64,000 bases of DNA from Bryoerythrophyllum caledonicum (Eukaryota; Streptophyta; Bryopsida; Pottiales; Pottiaceae). A model generated the notes under the pieces. That model was not told the origin of the DNA, did no database searches, and saw only the letters and a list, made by a program, of their open reading frames with translations. Where the stretch lies: contig OZ020514.1 in the NCBI GenBank assembly GCA_963971425.1, positions 44,607,527 through 44,671,526 of the forward strand. The letters run 5' to 3'. Position 1 is the stretch's first letter; each line of letters begins with the position of its first letter. Positions 1 through 11,772 of the stretch are shown here, one piece after another. A program made the position numbers and the translations under genes.

Positions 1-2056
1 TTGTAGTCTTGGACCCGAACGCTGAAATCATGAATATACTCGTGATGTTGCACAAATGCCTGGATCGCCTCGCCCATCTTCTGCGAATTTTTGCCCTGGA
101 ATATGTTGACGACACCTCTGAGGGCCTCCAAGTCACGTGCGGTGCAAGATGCCTACAAACAAAAAGTCCAAGAAAGTTGGCACATATTAAAAAAACTCAA
201 CAATACGAAACTAAAGCCACAGTGACCATCTATGAAATGGATAGTGGTCTAAAAAATTCATCAACGCATTCCAAGTATTGAAAACATATAAAACAAGGAA
301 GCCACTCCTGTATATCAAGATCGTAATGGATAGCACCCCCAGCACAAAAAACCTTCTTTGCTAAACGACCCCCTCCATGTAGAGCCTCCATCACTAAGGC
401 AACAGAAGTGGGCTCCTAAGATAGGTCGATGGGGAAAACATCTTCAGTGAGCTCCACGAGAAGATATAGGCCAGGAGGAGGTCCTGGCCTAACAGGCATG
501 GTGGCCGGATCCACCACTGGAAATCTCTCGGCTGCCTCCGCGATGGCCTTCGCTCGATGATGGGCACGGAGAACCGCAACTGCAGTCATAGGAGTCCCCT
601 GCGGAGGTGCTGGGCTCTCAAAAGGGGGCGGGGGGGTCGGAGGGGCTGGGCTGTTCGGAGGTTCCGGGCTGTCCGGAGGTGCTCGACTCCTTAGAGATGC
701 CTCTCCAACGTCTGGACTAGAGACCTCACGTGACATCAACGCCTTGCTACTGCGGGCACGTGGTGGAGTTACCAAATTAGCATGCCCTTCGAAAGGATCC
801 AAAATAGGGTCTTCACATCCTGCCGGATTCTTCATAGTGTCCCGGGTAGCATCTGGAGCTATGGGAGAGGTCCTACAAATAGGACCAACCACCGCCTACG
901 TTGGCCCAAGGGAAGAACTTTCCGGGCTGCAGTGTGATCACGTTGAAGTCACCCCACTTTGCTGTAGATGTGATCGAAGTAGTGGGTTGGCCTGGCCAGT
1001 GCGTGAAGGTAGCACGAAGGCGTCATCAGAACCAGCCGCCATGGCTGCCGACCTCGTGAATGTGGGACGCTTCCCAACTGGTATTGAGCTCCGCGGATCG
1101 TCCACGTCACTCACTTGACCTGTCCGCTTCGAACGAACCGGTCCATCTCCAGACAGCTTCTTCCGCGCAAAGTGTGTCAATGGCTGATCATCGTCATCGG
1201 AGCTCGGAATGTGGATTGTGTTGTCCTGGAATTGGCTGCAGACAATGGGTGTGTCGTGGTCAGGCACAATGACCAAAGATGTGGCCGCAGACTTCTTCCC
1301 ACTCATGGCCTCCGGAAGTGGAAGTCCATATGCCCTCAAGATCGTCCTGGCCTCCTTGTTCCCATCCAAACCACAAGATGGGAAGATCTTCAAAGGTCCC
1401 AAGTCGTCGTACGGGTACTTCTTGCACTGCCCCCCTTGTCAATGGTACCCCAACGCAGACTTATCGACGAAGTCTTGGCTGTAGTACCTACAATAAAACG
1501 GCACCTTGGTCCTCCTCGTCTTTGCTAGCGCCCCTCTGGCCTCCTGCGATGCCAAATGGTGTTCACCTCCACCATCAAGTATTCATACTCACTCTAGGAG
1601 TATGTACTATGATTTGGATCCTGGTGGAGATGCTTCGATTTGCACACGATGACGCTCTCCAGCCCGAATTTGCCATCAATGGTAAGCTGCAAACAAGATA
1701 GCCTAAGATAAGAAGTGATGTCTTGAAAAAATAGATTACTGAAAATCAGTAGGGAACTTACTCCAAGGACAAGACCCGGCTGGATGGTCTGAATTATGTG
1801 TCGCCACTATAGAGGGAGTGAGGACTCCTTCAGTATAGTTGCCCGTTGCTTTAACACCTCCACAGCGTCATCATAGCACAATTCACCCAAGTTCGGCGTG
1901 GTCTGACACTCAACCTACAATGAAAACAACCAGAACTTAGTTGAAATGAAATGTCATTGGCAAAACTAAGCCCAAAATAAATAAAGTCCCTCCAAATGCC
2001 ATGGATAACCTAAGAGGTTGTAGTATACTTACATAGCGGTCTAGATTCGCAATCAT
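1..2056 (-). pseudogene. Decayed multi-exon gene of unknown function, runs off left edge
   Basis: I do not recognise the product. A candidate start codon at 2056 opens a short exon (MIANLDRY) with donor GTAAGT at 2032. A second exon (about 1762-1914) lies between a ...TTGTAG acceptor and another GTAAGT donor and reads VECQTTPNLGELCYDDAVEV. A third begins at about 1686 (LTIDGKFGLESVIVCKSKH) and runs through a Pro/Ser-rich stretch to about 300. A last exon at about 3-152 follows a TTTGTAG acceptor and reads EALRGVVNIFQGKNSQKMGE. Reading text is protein-like across frames, but there are several in-frame stops (one after FPIDLS near 416) and frame changes, for example near 1440 and 940. It is a pseudogene of a host or transposon-borne gene. 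The exon-intron layout is clear; the function is not. Confidence 0.5.
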
Positions 2057-2089
2057 GGTGGAATCGTCGTGTCCGCGCTTCAACTGAAG

Positions 2090-2220
2090 ACCCTAAATCT
2101 ACCACCCTAAACCCTAACAAACAAACGTTGAACAGTGACTAGCCCTAAACTATCCTAACATCCTACCCTAAACCCTGAATTCTACAACACTATACCCTAA
2201 AGCCCTACAGAACTATGTCG
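2090..2220. promoter_or_regulatory. Telo-box-like CCCTAAA cluster upstream of the minus-strand gene
   Basis: Five CCCTAAA or ACCCTAAACCC motifs fall within about 120 bases just upstream of the minus-strand start at 2056. AAACCCTAA elements are common in plant 5' regions, where they are called telo boxes. An interstitial telomere-repeat remnant is the alternative, because the copies are spaced rather than tandem. Confidence 0.3.
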
Positions 2221-2939
2221 CTGTCACGCTGGTGTCTTCATGTCCTCCACGAAGAAATGCTTGTATGAAGACCTGGGGATTCAGATTGGGAGGCAATTAG
2301 AAGAGGAAACGCAAAATTGGGAAAAAAAAAATATCCAAGAACAAACAAACCCTGAATTGGGAAGGAAGAGGAGGCCAGACCCTAAACCTTGAAAAATCTG
2401 CAGCGAAAGTGCCCTCCTCTAGAGATTATCGGAAACTCACCATAGTCCAGAAAAGGGCAAGCTCCCGGCGCCATTTGTGTCTACCACATACCAGTCTCAC
2501 CAGAACCTGGAAACCAGCAACCAAACCATGTTCATCACCAACCCCATCTCTAGTGTAACTCACTGTGCACATGAAACCGCACCGGTTTACAACTAAACCA
2601 ACGATCCATCTCTAGCTCCTTCCCTGACACCACTCTCAATAATCTCGCCACATCCGGTTAGGATTTTATGACTAACACAAGCTGAAGTAGGCAATCGGAT
2701 TTGCCTTACCTGAACCGCGGATGGTGTTGTAGTTAGATTAATTTCTTTTTTCCTCTATTGGTGACTTTTTGTGGTTAGAGTGGTGGTGTTACCAATAGGT
2801 AGGATTCTGGTAGTGTAACCGGCGGCTAATAGCAGTTAATTTCCCAATAGGTTAGAAACAGTGCGGTTAGGTGGTTGGTGGTAACCAACCAAACCAATCG
2901 GGTAGTATAAGTCATGACAAACCCGATTGGAAAAACAGT

Positions 2940-3720
2940 CTCTTTGTGTGTAGTGCAGGAGCTCCTTCCTGGAGATAGGGAAGTATAAGTTGAGTTTTTA
3001 GCTTTCTTTTGTGTGACTATGGTTGTGATGTGTGGAACTATTGGAGAAATGGAAATATGATTCTCGAAATCTGTGTAGTTGGAGTTTGATGTTGATGTGG
3101 AGTAAATTGTGAATGGAGAAGATCTAAAGCTAATTGGAATTTACGAACGAGCATGGATGCATGCCATGGGCTGGTTTCCAATTGGTGAATTGTGCTGAAT
3201 GTGAGTAATATCCATGGGAATCTGAATTGCCCATGGGAGGAAGAATTGATTGAGGGATAAGTTGGTTGGAGCATAATCAGACTTGTGTCTGATTTATAAA
3301 ATTATGAAAATCAACAAAAAGGGTGAGTGAAGAGAATGTGATTGAGACTATTGGAGAATAGTGATTGGAGGACGGTTGAGGGAGTGTCGTTGTAGACAAA
3401 TTGGAGAAACCAATGAGGAAGCCACGCTGAGTGTGTGATTGTAAGTGAGTAATTATCAATGGGAAGCTATGTCACCCATTGGTAATTGAACTGACTGGAG
3501 TTGACTATGTTAGAAGAGTAGATTGAAACCAATTGGAGAAGTTGAACAGGCATGGGTGCATGCCATGGCCATATTATCAATTGGTACGATGTATGCTAGA
3601 GTTGATTGAGGCCAGATTGGGAAGTGTTACCCCATTGGCTCTTAAGACCATTGAAGAAAAGTTAACAATTGGAGAGTAATCAGACCTGCGTCTGATAAGA
3701 GAAAAATAAAATAAATAAAA
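2940..3720. repeat. Degenerate repeat modules rich in CCAAT/CCATGG palindromes
   Basis: The same blocks recur at about 3150-3295 and 3425-3700: a GCATGCCATGG block, a GAGTAAT..C(C)ATGGG...CCCAT(T/G)GG inverted repeat, and ATCAGAC-N-TG-N-GTCTGAT hairpins at 3277-3294 and 3681-3698. ATTGGAGA is scattered about ten times between 3030 and 4210. This is a diverged tandem structure of about 400 bp, not coding on present evidence. Confidence 0.45.
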
Positions 3721-3911
3721 TAATAAATATAATAAATAGAAAAATAAATAAAAAGAGAAGTGTGGATCAATAAAATAAGAAGAAGTGGAAAAGGAAATGA
3801 AGAAAATTAAAGAAGAAGAATAATTGGAAAATGGAGAAAAAGATGTCATTAAATGAATGAAGCATTGATTGCGGAGATGGGAGCAATGTCGTGAGGTGGT
3901 TATTAACACCT

Positions 3912-4151
3912 ATGCCGAGTGTGAAATTAACCAATAGGGAATTAATAGACAAGTTGAGAGAATTGTTAAAACAAAAATATGGAAGAGCGCATTATCTAGG
4001 AGGAATTGTGAAATCGGTAAGTTTGAAGACTAAGAAGAAGATCTGTGAAGAGATTCACATCTTGTTGAAGACCAACAAAGACACACCAATTGGAGCGGTG
4101 CTAAGGGAAGAAGATTACCAATGGTTGATCAAATTTGAACCTGAGTACTAG
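3912..4151 (+). CDS. Small hypothetical Lys/Glu-rich ORF (79 aa)
   Basis: The ATG at 3912 opens MPSVKLTNRELIDKLRELL and the frame ends ...WLIKFEPEY. Composition is ordinary for a soluble helical protein, unlike the purine-rich low-complexity DNA before it. The frame is open upstream to 3861, so this may be the last part of an exon. I do not recognise it. A second short ORF starts four bases after the stop. Confidence 0.3.
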   Translation: MPSVKLTNRELIDKLRELLKQKYGRAHYLGGIVKSVSLKTKKKICEEIHILLKTNKDTPIGAVLREEDYQWLIKFEPEY

Positions 4152-4154
4152 TGG

Positions 4155-4247
4155 ATGGGAACCATACGAGAGCCTTGCAGCATTGAAGCAATGATGTTCT
4201 TGCAACTTGGAGAATATTATGAAGACGATGGAGTAGAAGATTATTGA
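4155..4247 (+). CDS. Very short acidic ORF following the 79-aa ORF
   Basis: MGTIREPCSIEAMMFLQLGE... ends in an acidic EYYEDDGVEDY tail. The CSIEAM string also occurs at the exon junction of the acidic-tailed gene at 33.8-34.8 kb (QCSIEAM, donor at 34432). The match is only six residues, so common ancestry is a guess. It may be the continuation of the 3912-4151 frame after a frameshift or splice. Confidence 0.2.
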   Translation: MGTIREPCSIEAMMFLQLGEYYEDDGVEDY

Positions 4248-5094
4248 AGATACATCTTGCACCAATAAGAGGTTAGCTTTTGGTTTTACATATGAAAATT
4301 GAGAGATTGGTACTGTCACCAATGAGGTGTTATGGAAGCATGGGTACTTGAGTTAAGTCTGGATTGAGCCATCCCATGGGTGTTGAATTCATAATCCCAA
4401 CTCTTTAATTACATACCTCCCCAGTGAACGAATCAGACCACATTGGATTAATTTTCAATTGGTCAAAAATACTACTTTACAGATGGCAACGTGGTCGCCG
4501 CACAAGGAGCATCTCAGCCTCGCTCAAATCCCAACACGCCGACACCCTCTAGATCCGCCAACCGCACTAGGTCCCGCATGCCCGCCACCATCGATCAAGA
4601 CCACACGTGCCGGAGCAAACGCCCAATCACAGGTAGCCAAATCATTGATACCCTGGACATAACTGCTTGTTGGATGTCGAATGGCCCTGTAAAAGAATGG
4701 AACGACGTTACCAACGGCCATCAAATAAGATAACAGCAGCATCTTGCAACTAAAAAACTGGAGTTCACTTCATAGTCTAGTTTAGGCTGCTTGCTTCGAA
4801 CAACGATAACAGAAAAATAAGTACGTGACTAAGAAAGTGGGATTTATCACATCAGACTACTGATCTGGATGTGAGAAGATCGGCATACCATATATACAAA
4901 ATGCGCTTCAAGGTGGACTGGAAAATTGAATCTTGAATTTTCGGCATTTTAGGCAGTATTCTTGGCGCATCCACACCAATCTGCAATTCAACAAATAGCG
5001 AGAATGTTATCAACAGGTCTTAGTCCTAATGTTCTTGCAATTTGCCAAATGAAGCCACTGTGGCCTGAACTTGCACGACGATCTTCCCTTCGAA

Positions 5095-5265
5095 ACACAC
5101 TATCAGCTGCGCCTCTTCTCGCACCGCCTCCTTCAGTTGCGCCTCCTTCACCTGCGCCTCCTTCAGCCAACCTCCTTTAGCCAACTTCCTTCAGCCAACC
5201 TCCTTTAGCCAACCTCCTTCAGCCAACCTCCTTCAGCGAACCTCCTTCAAACAACCTCTTTCAGC
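5095..5265. repeat. 14-bp minisatellite (CCTCCTTCAGCCAA)
   Basis: Consecutive near-identical 14-base units CCTCCTTYAGCCAA run from about 5150 to 5245. Related GCGCCTCCTTCA units precede them. Confidence 0.7.
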
Positions 5266-5369
5266 TGCACCTCGCGCCTCTTCATCAATAGCACGCCCCG
5301 CGCCTCCAGGAAACCCAGCACGCGCCTCTCCGACGTCTGGACTAGACACCCTATGTCCTCTTACATTGG

Positions 5370-5940
5370 CCTTCACAGCAGCCCTCCTCACAACAGCCCT
5401 CCTCGCCCACGTGACATCCACAGGCCTCCTCGCGCCCACCTCCACCGCAGGCCTCCTCGCGCCGTCCTCTTGCGCTCGCCCTCCTTGCACCGCAAACCCT
5501 AAATCGCTGACCTCTTGCGCTCGCCCTCCTTCCCCGCTCGCAACCCTAAACCGTCCTCCTACGCGATCCCTCGTCGCTCTGCAAACCCTAAATGGCTGAC
5601 CTCTTGCGCTCGCCCTCCTCCCCCGCTCGCCCTCCTCCGCCGCCCTCTTTCCCTCCTCCATCCTCGCGCCGTTCGCCCTCCTCCGCCGCCCTTTGGCGCT
5701 CGCCGTCCTTGCGCCGCTAACGTACGTATGCTGATCTCCAGGCCTCGCCCTCCTTGCGCCGCTCGCCCTTCTCCGCCGGCCTCTTGCACTCGCCCTCCTC
5801 GCACCGCACGCCCTCCTCCGTCGCCCTCTGGCGCTCGCCCTACTCGCGCCGCTTGCCTTTCTCCGCCGCCCTCTTGGGCTCGCCTTCCTCCCCCGCTCGC
5901 CCTCCTCCGCCGCCCTCTTGCGCTACCCTAAACCGACAGA
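5370..5940. repeat. GC-rich degenerate minisatellite (GCGCTCGCCCTCCTC...)
   Basis: About 570 bases of strongly pyrimidine-biased units of roughly 18-24 bases, built from GCTCGCCCTCCT and CCGCCGCCCTCTTG. Long ORFs on both strands here are by-products of the repeat. The flank at 5320-5350 shares a GCCTCTCCRACGTCTGGACTAGA block with about 695-725 of the left-edge pseudogene. Confidence 0.6.
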
Positions 5941-6929
5941 TATCTTTGCGCCACTATATTGCGCCACGCCTCTTCCCGCAATGCCTCCCGCCACGCCCCC
6001 TATGCCCTCTCGCGCCGCGCCTCTTCGCAGCCCTCAAATCCCACCTCGAAGATCGCAGCACTTGGATCCCACTCCATGAGATCGCAGCACTCAAACCCCA
6101 CCCCGAAATCCAAATCCGCGTATCACTCAAGGGAAAGCGCGGCGGAGGCACTCTAGACACACAACGTACACACCTTAAACATAAAATCCTAAACCCTAAG
6201 CTGCAATCACGCAGCGTACACTTGCGTGGAACCACACTCCAAACCCTAAGGTGCTTCAACGTTGGGCGTTCTGGAGGGAGGAGGAGAGACCGGGCGGGCG
6301 GGAGAGGGGAGACCGTGCAAGAGAGGGAGCGCGGGGAGAGGGAGACCGGGCGTGCGGCGGAGGAAGACTAGGCGGGCGGGCGGTTGAGAAATTTTGCGAG
6401 CGCAAGAGGGCGACGGGCTGGCGGGCTCAGGCCCGGCCGCCGAGCCTTTCACCCCGACGAGGATGCGGCGCCGAGCCACGCTCGCCGGGGTAAAACAACG
6501 TCATCTCGTGCCTTGCCTTCATGCGCATACTTGTCGGGGCTCAATGCCTTGGTGGAAATGTTCTAAATTTAAGAGAGTCAATTTAAGTGGTTGATACACT
6601 CTTTTAAATTTGAGCCAGCTAGAAGCAAGTCACAAAAGACATATTTGAAGTGATCGACATGTCCATCAACACCATGATGTAGTCAAACTCATGTATGATG
6701 ATGGAATATGTATGTATACAAATAAGTTTGTATGTATTCATACATGCATGTATATATAATGAGATGAGCTTATCATTGTATGTATTATGTGGTCAAATCC
6801 CTCAATATGCACTCTTTTAATTTCACATGACCAAACATGTTTATATGAACTCATATCACCATGGATATTTTAAAGAGCATGGATTTGTTTTTGACGTGAA
6901 TATAGATTAATATACGTGGTGACTGCAGA

Positions 6930-7166
6930 TACTATCTACAGTCTAGCAAAGCCTAAAATAAAAGTGACAAAGAAAAAGTTTGTAAAATAAAAATATTAGA
7001 ATATAACCCTCATGTCTCCAACATGATAATTTAATTTTTTCAAATTAGAAGTTTGTTAAATATAAGCCTGAAATTGAAAGCATGAAATCTTCTCAATATG
7101 TAGAGAAGGTTCACCGCACGGACAAACAAACGGATGGACAGAAACCAATTCTATTATCGACTAATG
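6930..7166 (-). mobile_element. Helitron-like fragment, family H3 (5' part)
   Basis: On the minus strand the 5' end TC(G)ATAATAGAATTGGTTTC lies near 7166. The sequence then runs through a TTACAAACTTTTTC block shared with copies near 10.5, 25.7, 28.0 and 28.5 kb. It abuts another Helitron-type 3' end (GTTCGGAGGACATAGA...TTAG) head-to-tail. No replicase is present. Confidence 0.4.
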
Positions 7167-8109
7167 GAATCTATGTCCTCCGAACGCAAAGTTGGTTTAG
7201 TTTCCACTTCTCCGTCCTCGTTCTTGTTCCTGTTCTTCTGCCAATCCCCGTCTCCATCCCTCACTTTCGTCCTTCCCCCTTGTGGGAGTCTAAAACTCCC
7301 ACTTGGTCGCCCTTACCAAAAAAATTAGTTAAAATAGGATTTTTAATATTTATTAACTAGAGAAGTAGTTAGTATTGTGTGAAATTAGATTAGATAGCAA
7401 ATAGAGAAAATAGGAAAATGCTTAAGTAGTTAATTAGGTTTATAGTGGTGATAAAACCGGGTCTTAAAATCACTAATTTAAGTCCCGGGAAACGATTTCA
7501 AAAGAGTCCCGGAAGATATCCCGTGACGTAAGTCTAAAATCACCACTTAAATCTAAATTAACTATTTATGTTTAGGAGGTAGTTAGAAGTAGTTGAGTTC
7601 TACTAGATGCTAATTCTTGTTTGAATTAGTAGTAGTGGTAGAGAAAAGAAAAGAAAAGACAAAAGAAAAAGATAAAATAAAAATAAAAAGAAAATAAAAA
7701 GATTTTAAAAAATATAAAAAATAATTTTTTTGGAAGAAAATACATACCCAGGTATCAACCCGGGTATGAACTAGTCCGGGTACCAACCCGGGTATGGACA
7801 TGATACTCGGGTACTTGGGTATCACCCGGGCAGCAGCCCGGGTATCTCCAGCCGTCTTGGCCGACCCCTTCTCCCTGAAATTTTTCCCTTCTGTCCGGAA
7901 TTCTTCTTCTCTCCCCTCCAGAGCTCTTCTCTCTCCCCATCCTTCTCTAAAATCTTTAACCCTCCCCCATATTTTCTCCTCTATCTCACTCTCTAGTTTC
8001 TTCTCCCTCATAAGTTCTCCCTCTCTCTTTATGTAGTCTTTATTTGGAGTTGGGGTTTGAAGAAGTAGTCAAAGAGGTGGTGCAACAAGGAGTTACAACT
8101 AGGGTTTGA

Positions 8110-8225
8110 AGAGGAGGTAGCGCGGGCTAGGGTTTGGTGGAAGAGGTGCGCGAGCTAAGGTTTGGTAGAAGAGGTGCGCAAGCTAGGGTTTGGTGAAAGA
8201 AGTGCGCGAGCTAGGATTTGGTGGA
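8110..8225. repeat. Tandem repeat, unit about 36 bp, inside unit A
   Basis: Three to four units of GAGGTGCGCGAGCTAGGGTTTG lie in the leader region of unit A. Confidence 0.6.
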
Positions 8226-9444
8226 CATTTCTAGGATTTGTGGAAGTGGAGGAGATTTGTGGCCAAAGCAAGAAGATAAAAGAGACAAATGAAGGAGGTT
8301 GCGGATGCAACAACAAATGTGACTCTTGCCCATGTTGGATTTCTTTTGTTTGTAAGAATTTCTTATATGTGAGTCTTTTCCTCTCATGTCTACCAGGGTG
8401 ACTCCTTGGTAACATCCTCCCCGGTCTAGAGAAAAAGTCCCCCAGGGGACTTCATCTAGACCTTATTGTGTTGTTGACATGTACAGTTGTTGTCGATTGT
8501 CCTAGCCTTGTGGCAAGTTGTTATTTTGAGTTGTCTCCATCCTCCTATCATTTTAGGTCTTGCCCACAATTCCTATCTTTTTCCCGGTCTTCCCGGTCAA
8601 CCGGAAAGAACCTCTTTCTAAGCCCTTGTCTCCAAAGTCCTCTCCTAGTTACAATTATATGTGCCCTTGTGTTATTAGTATGTTGCTAGATGTGTGAGAC
8701 ACCTATATCCACATATTTCAACAAAGTGTTTCGGAGTTGTTTACCGGTTGACCAATAGACTTGTGTTTCCGGGCCGGACCGGAGTTTGTGACAAGTTAAT
8801 AGGGAGATTGGTAGAAGTACAGGCATTTTGAGAATTTTGTCCACCCGGGACAACATAGCTCTCCGGTGAGTCAGGTGGATTCCCCATCCTCCAAGGAATG
8901 GGGCTTGAAGGTCTATGAGACAAAAAGAAGCCTCCCGATAACTTCTACCGGGAAGGAACCGGTAGACCTTCCTTCCTCAATCCCGGGGTCCTTGGTGGAG
9001 TCCTCTGTGGCTATACTAATCGAGCTTAAAGAGACTCCACAAGTATCTATAGATACACCCAACCTTCCAGTGGATACCGCCACTCCACCGATAGACCTCT
9101 CGGTTGAGACATCCGACCTCCTGGGGGATTCTCTTGACCATGTTGGTACTTCCAGACGTGGTGACAATCTCTATACGTCTCAACCGGAAGAGTCTTTGTT
9201 ATATGTTATGTGTTGATTTACCTCACCGGTTGGTGGGATGTTGTTTTAAGTTGCTAGAATTAAACACTAGGGTGAGAGTATTGATGTTGATGGGGCCCCA
9301 TTGCGCACCTGGTAACTACCACTTGAGTGGTTTCTCCGGCTACTTACTTTTGTTAGGGAAAGGTTCACCGGTCCCGGAACCGGAAGTCTTCCGGTTTACC
9401 GGTCTATCGGTAATCCGCCAGTGACTAGGCTACCCTTGATTTTA

Positions 9445-9640
9445 GGATCTAGATGTCATTTTGTCCTTTAGTGGATGTACTTTTGGAGGGTAGCTATTGA
9501 CTTTAGTGCACTCCCTAGATGCCATTTTGTCCTTTTGGGGTCTAGTTTTGGAGCGTAGCTATTGACTTTAGTGCACTCTTAGATGCCATTTCCACCTTTT
9601 GGGGATCGAGTTTTGGAGGGTAGCTAGTGGCCATTGTGTA
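9445..9640. repeat. Tandem repeat, unit about 73-80 bp, inside unit A
   Basis: Three diverged units carry TAGATGYCATTTTGTCCTTT and GAGGGTAGCTATTGACTT. Unit B carries a different tandem repeat (37.94-38.09 kb) in a comparable position. Confidence 0.6.
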
Positions 9641-10530
9641 CTTAAGGGCCTTGGACTCTTGTGTTAAGTACTCTTCTTTTTGTTGATGTGCTCGTGTCTT
9701 GCCTTCATTGCTAGTGTCTAGAGTCTTTGTTGAGCTTGTGTGAGTAGACCGGGAGAGAGTTGAGTCCTCCTAGTGTGTCTTTGCTAGGTGTGCAAGGTTG
9801 TGACTTGTTGTGTGTTAAGTGATTGAGTGTGAGTAGAGACATCCCGAGGGGCTAGGATATCCGGGTTAGATAGGTTGAGTGAGGTTCGCGACTTATACTC
9901 TAGATTTTTACCGGTGGGACCGGGAAGAGTTGCTTTACCGGATGGGATCTGGGAAGCCCACGGCTTTCAAGGTGTAGGGTTAGATTGTGGATATTGTAGC
10001 CTCTGGACTGCGAGAACGGAGGGCAGTGACTTTCTGGGCACTGTAAAAATTTACCGGAAATCTACTCTGACGTTCAACAGAGTTTAACTGAAATACATGT
10101 GGTTACTTGTTACCGGTTACTAAGGTACCGGGGAAGCCATCCTCCGGGATGTGCCGAGGTATTATGTGTGGATTGTTGTTAAGATTTAAAGAGTTTGATG
10201 CACGATAAAAATCCCTGGAAATGATCTGGTAAGGTGGGCTTGTTTAAGATTAATTTTGGTTAATTTTGAAAATAACGAACCACTAGACTACGACACCCCT
10301 TTCCTCCATGTCCCTCGTGCCATTCATCCTATCTAGTCCCCTGTTCCTATCCCTCATTTCCATTCCCTAAAATCCTTCATCCTAAACCCAAATATTGATA
10401 TTTTTGCCTTCTTCTTTTTAGGGTTCACATATTTTAAGAAGAATAACTTTGTTGTTAAAAACATGACATGTATAAAACTATAAAATAAAAGTTGAAAGTA
10501 AAAGTTTGTAAAATAAATTTTATATTCCTG

Positions 10531-10786
10531 TAAGAGTGTTATCCGTGTCCTCCGGACACAATATTTTTTTGTGTTGAGTCCCCACCTCCCCGTCCCCTAG
10601 CCCTTTCCCTCCAATCCATCGTCCTCCCCGTCTTTGTCCCCTTGTCCCCCGTTCCCCGTCCCCCGTCCCCGTCTCCGTCCTTTTATCCAAAATCCTAACT
10701 TTTAGTTTTTCATCCAGAAGCATTTTTCATCCAGGTGTTCATCCACTTGACGTGTTCTTCATCCTATATTCTTTTATAGATATAGA
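10531..10786 (-). mobile_element. Non-autonomous Helitron, family H1 (copy a)
   Basis: Read on the minus strand it starts TCTATATCTATAAAAG at 10786 and ends with a GTGTCC-GGA-GGACAC hairpin about ten bases before a degenerate CTAG. It holds a GGGGACGG-rich low-complexity stretch and no ORF of substance. Its 5' TC directly abuts the CTAG of the next copy at 10787, head to tail. Confidence 0.65.
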
Positions 10787-10990
10787 CTAGTAGGGTACCC
10801 GTGTCCTCCAGACACAACATTTTTTTGTGTTGAGTCCTCACCTCCAATCCATCGTCCCCCCGTCCCTCGTCCCCGTCCCCGTCCCCGTCCCTGTCCCCCG
10901 TTCCCGCCCCATCCTTTTATCCAAAATCCTAACTTTTAGCTTTTCATTTTATCCAAAATCCTAACTTATAGCTTTTCATTTTATTCAAAA
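10787..10990 (-). mobile_element. Non-autonomous Helitron, family H1 (copy b, truncated)
   Basis: The 3' end is CTAG at 10787-10790 preceded on the minus strand by the GTGTCTGGAGGACAC hairpin. The recognisable 5' end is missing, and homology stops near 10990 where a short tandem repeat begins. Confidence 0.55.
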
Positions 10991-10992
10991 CC

Positions 10993-11065
10993 CTAATGTG
11001 CCCTTTGGATGAATCCTTTGAATGTGCCCTTTGGAGGAATCCTTTGAATGTGCCCTTTCATTAGA
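10993..11065. repeat. Short tandem repeat, unit about 30 bp
   Basis: Three units of AATGTGCCCTTTGGAGGAAT type. Confidence 0.6.
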
Positions 11066-11587
11066 ATTTGGATGTGATAAAAAATAATTAAGTTTTAAAA
11101 TGCTATCATGCACCAAATGTAAAAAATAAGTGCTACACATACAATTCAAAAATAATGATTTCTACCTATTGAATTATTTGGATGAAACTACAAGGTATAT
11201 AAAGTAAATATGGGATATCTAAAGTAAATAAGGATATATAGTAAATAATAAATACACCCATGATGCTTCTCCGCAATTGTATGCATCAAATGGATCATAT
11301 TCTCGCACGATATTAATTGTGCATTGGTGCTCAGTAAGAGTGTTTCAGGCGAATGTCTTTACATGCGATCGTGCGGGGTACATAGCATTGATACCACGGA
11401 TTCCTTTGATTTTTGAGAGCGTTGGGCTTCTTTTCTCAGAACGCTACGCGAAGTTTCTAATTCAAATTTTAAGTTTTCATCTACGTACGTTTGTTTGACT
11501 CAAGATTGCCCTTGGCCCGTCGGTTTCGAGAGGGGTTCTACTCGTATTTATATATATATATATACATTATACCACTAAAATCATAAT

Positions 11588-11690
11588 CTACGCAGTAAAT
11601 CACGCAGTGAATCGTGTAGAGAAATATAGAAACGCTGCAGTCAACCGTGCAGTTAATTGCGCACTCAACGTTGCAGAGAATCATGTTACC
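11588..11690. repeat. Degenerate 13-16-bp CGCAGTNAATC repeats
   Basis: Variants such as ACGCAGTAAATC, ACGCAGTGAATC, GTGCAGTTAATT and TTGCAGAGAATC follow each other. No coding function is seen. Confidence 0.4.
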
Positions 11691-11772
11691 TTTTTCTTTT
11701 TATAGTTTGTAATATAGACACTACATTAAAATGGTTGGACTAATGCATTGCAAAGCAAGCGCCACTTGCTTG

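Larger units (their letters stand above)
7281..10295 (+). mobile_element. LTR-type unit A (TG...CA, 5-bp target duplication)
   Basis: The unit starts TGTGGGAGTC and ends GACTACGACA, with short inverted ends, and is flanked by CCCCT at 7276-7280 and 10296-10300. It is the same family as unit B at 36.9-41.4 kb: shared start, shared end, and shared text in the C-terminal part of the coding region near 8866-9040. It begins with a hairpin (GTGGGAGT/ACTCCCAC) and is packed with CCCGG motifs. Its coding part is broken and no reverse transcriptase is visible. It may be a long solo LTR or a gag-only derivative. It sits inside older Helitron-type sequence. Confidence 0.6.

Noticed and set aside
5233-6493. 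Long ORFs on both strands in the GC-rich region
   Set aside because: They follow from the repeat unit and GC bias, and their composition is only Pro/Arg/Ala/Ser or Gly/Arg/Glu. No domain text was seen.
7610-8036. Glu/Arg-rich minus-strand and Ser/Phe-rich plus-strand ORFs in unit A
   Set aside because: They lie in the U3-like, pyrimidine-rich leader of the LTR-type unit and mirror each other.
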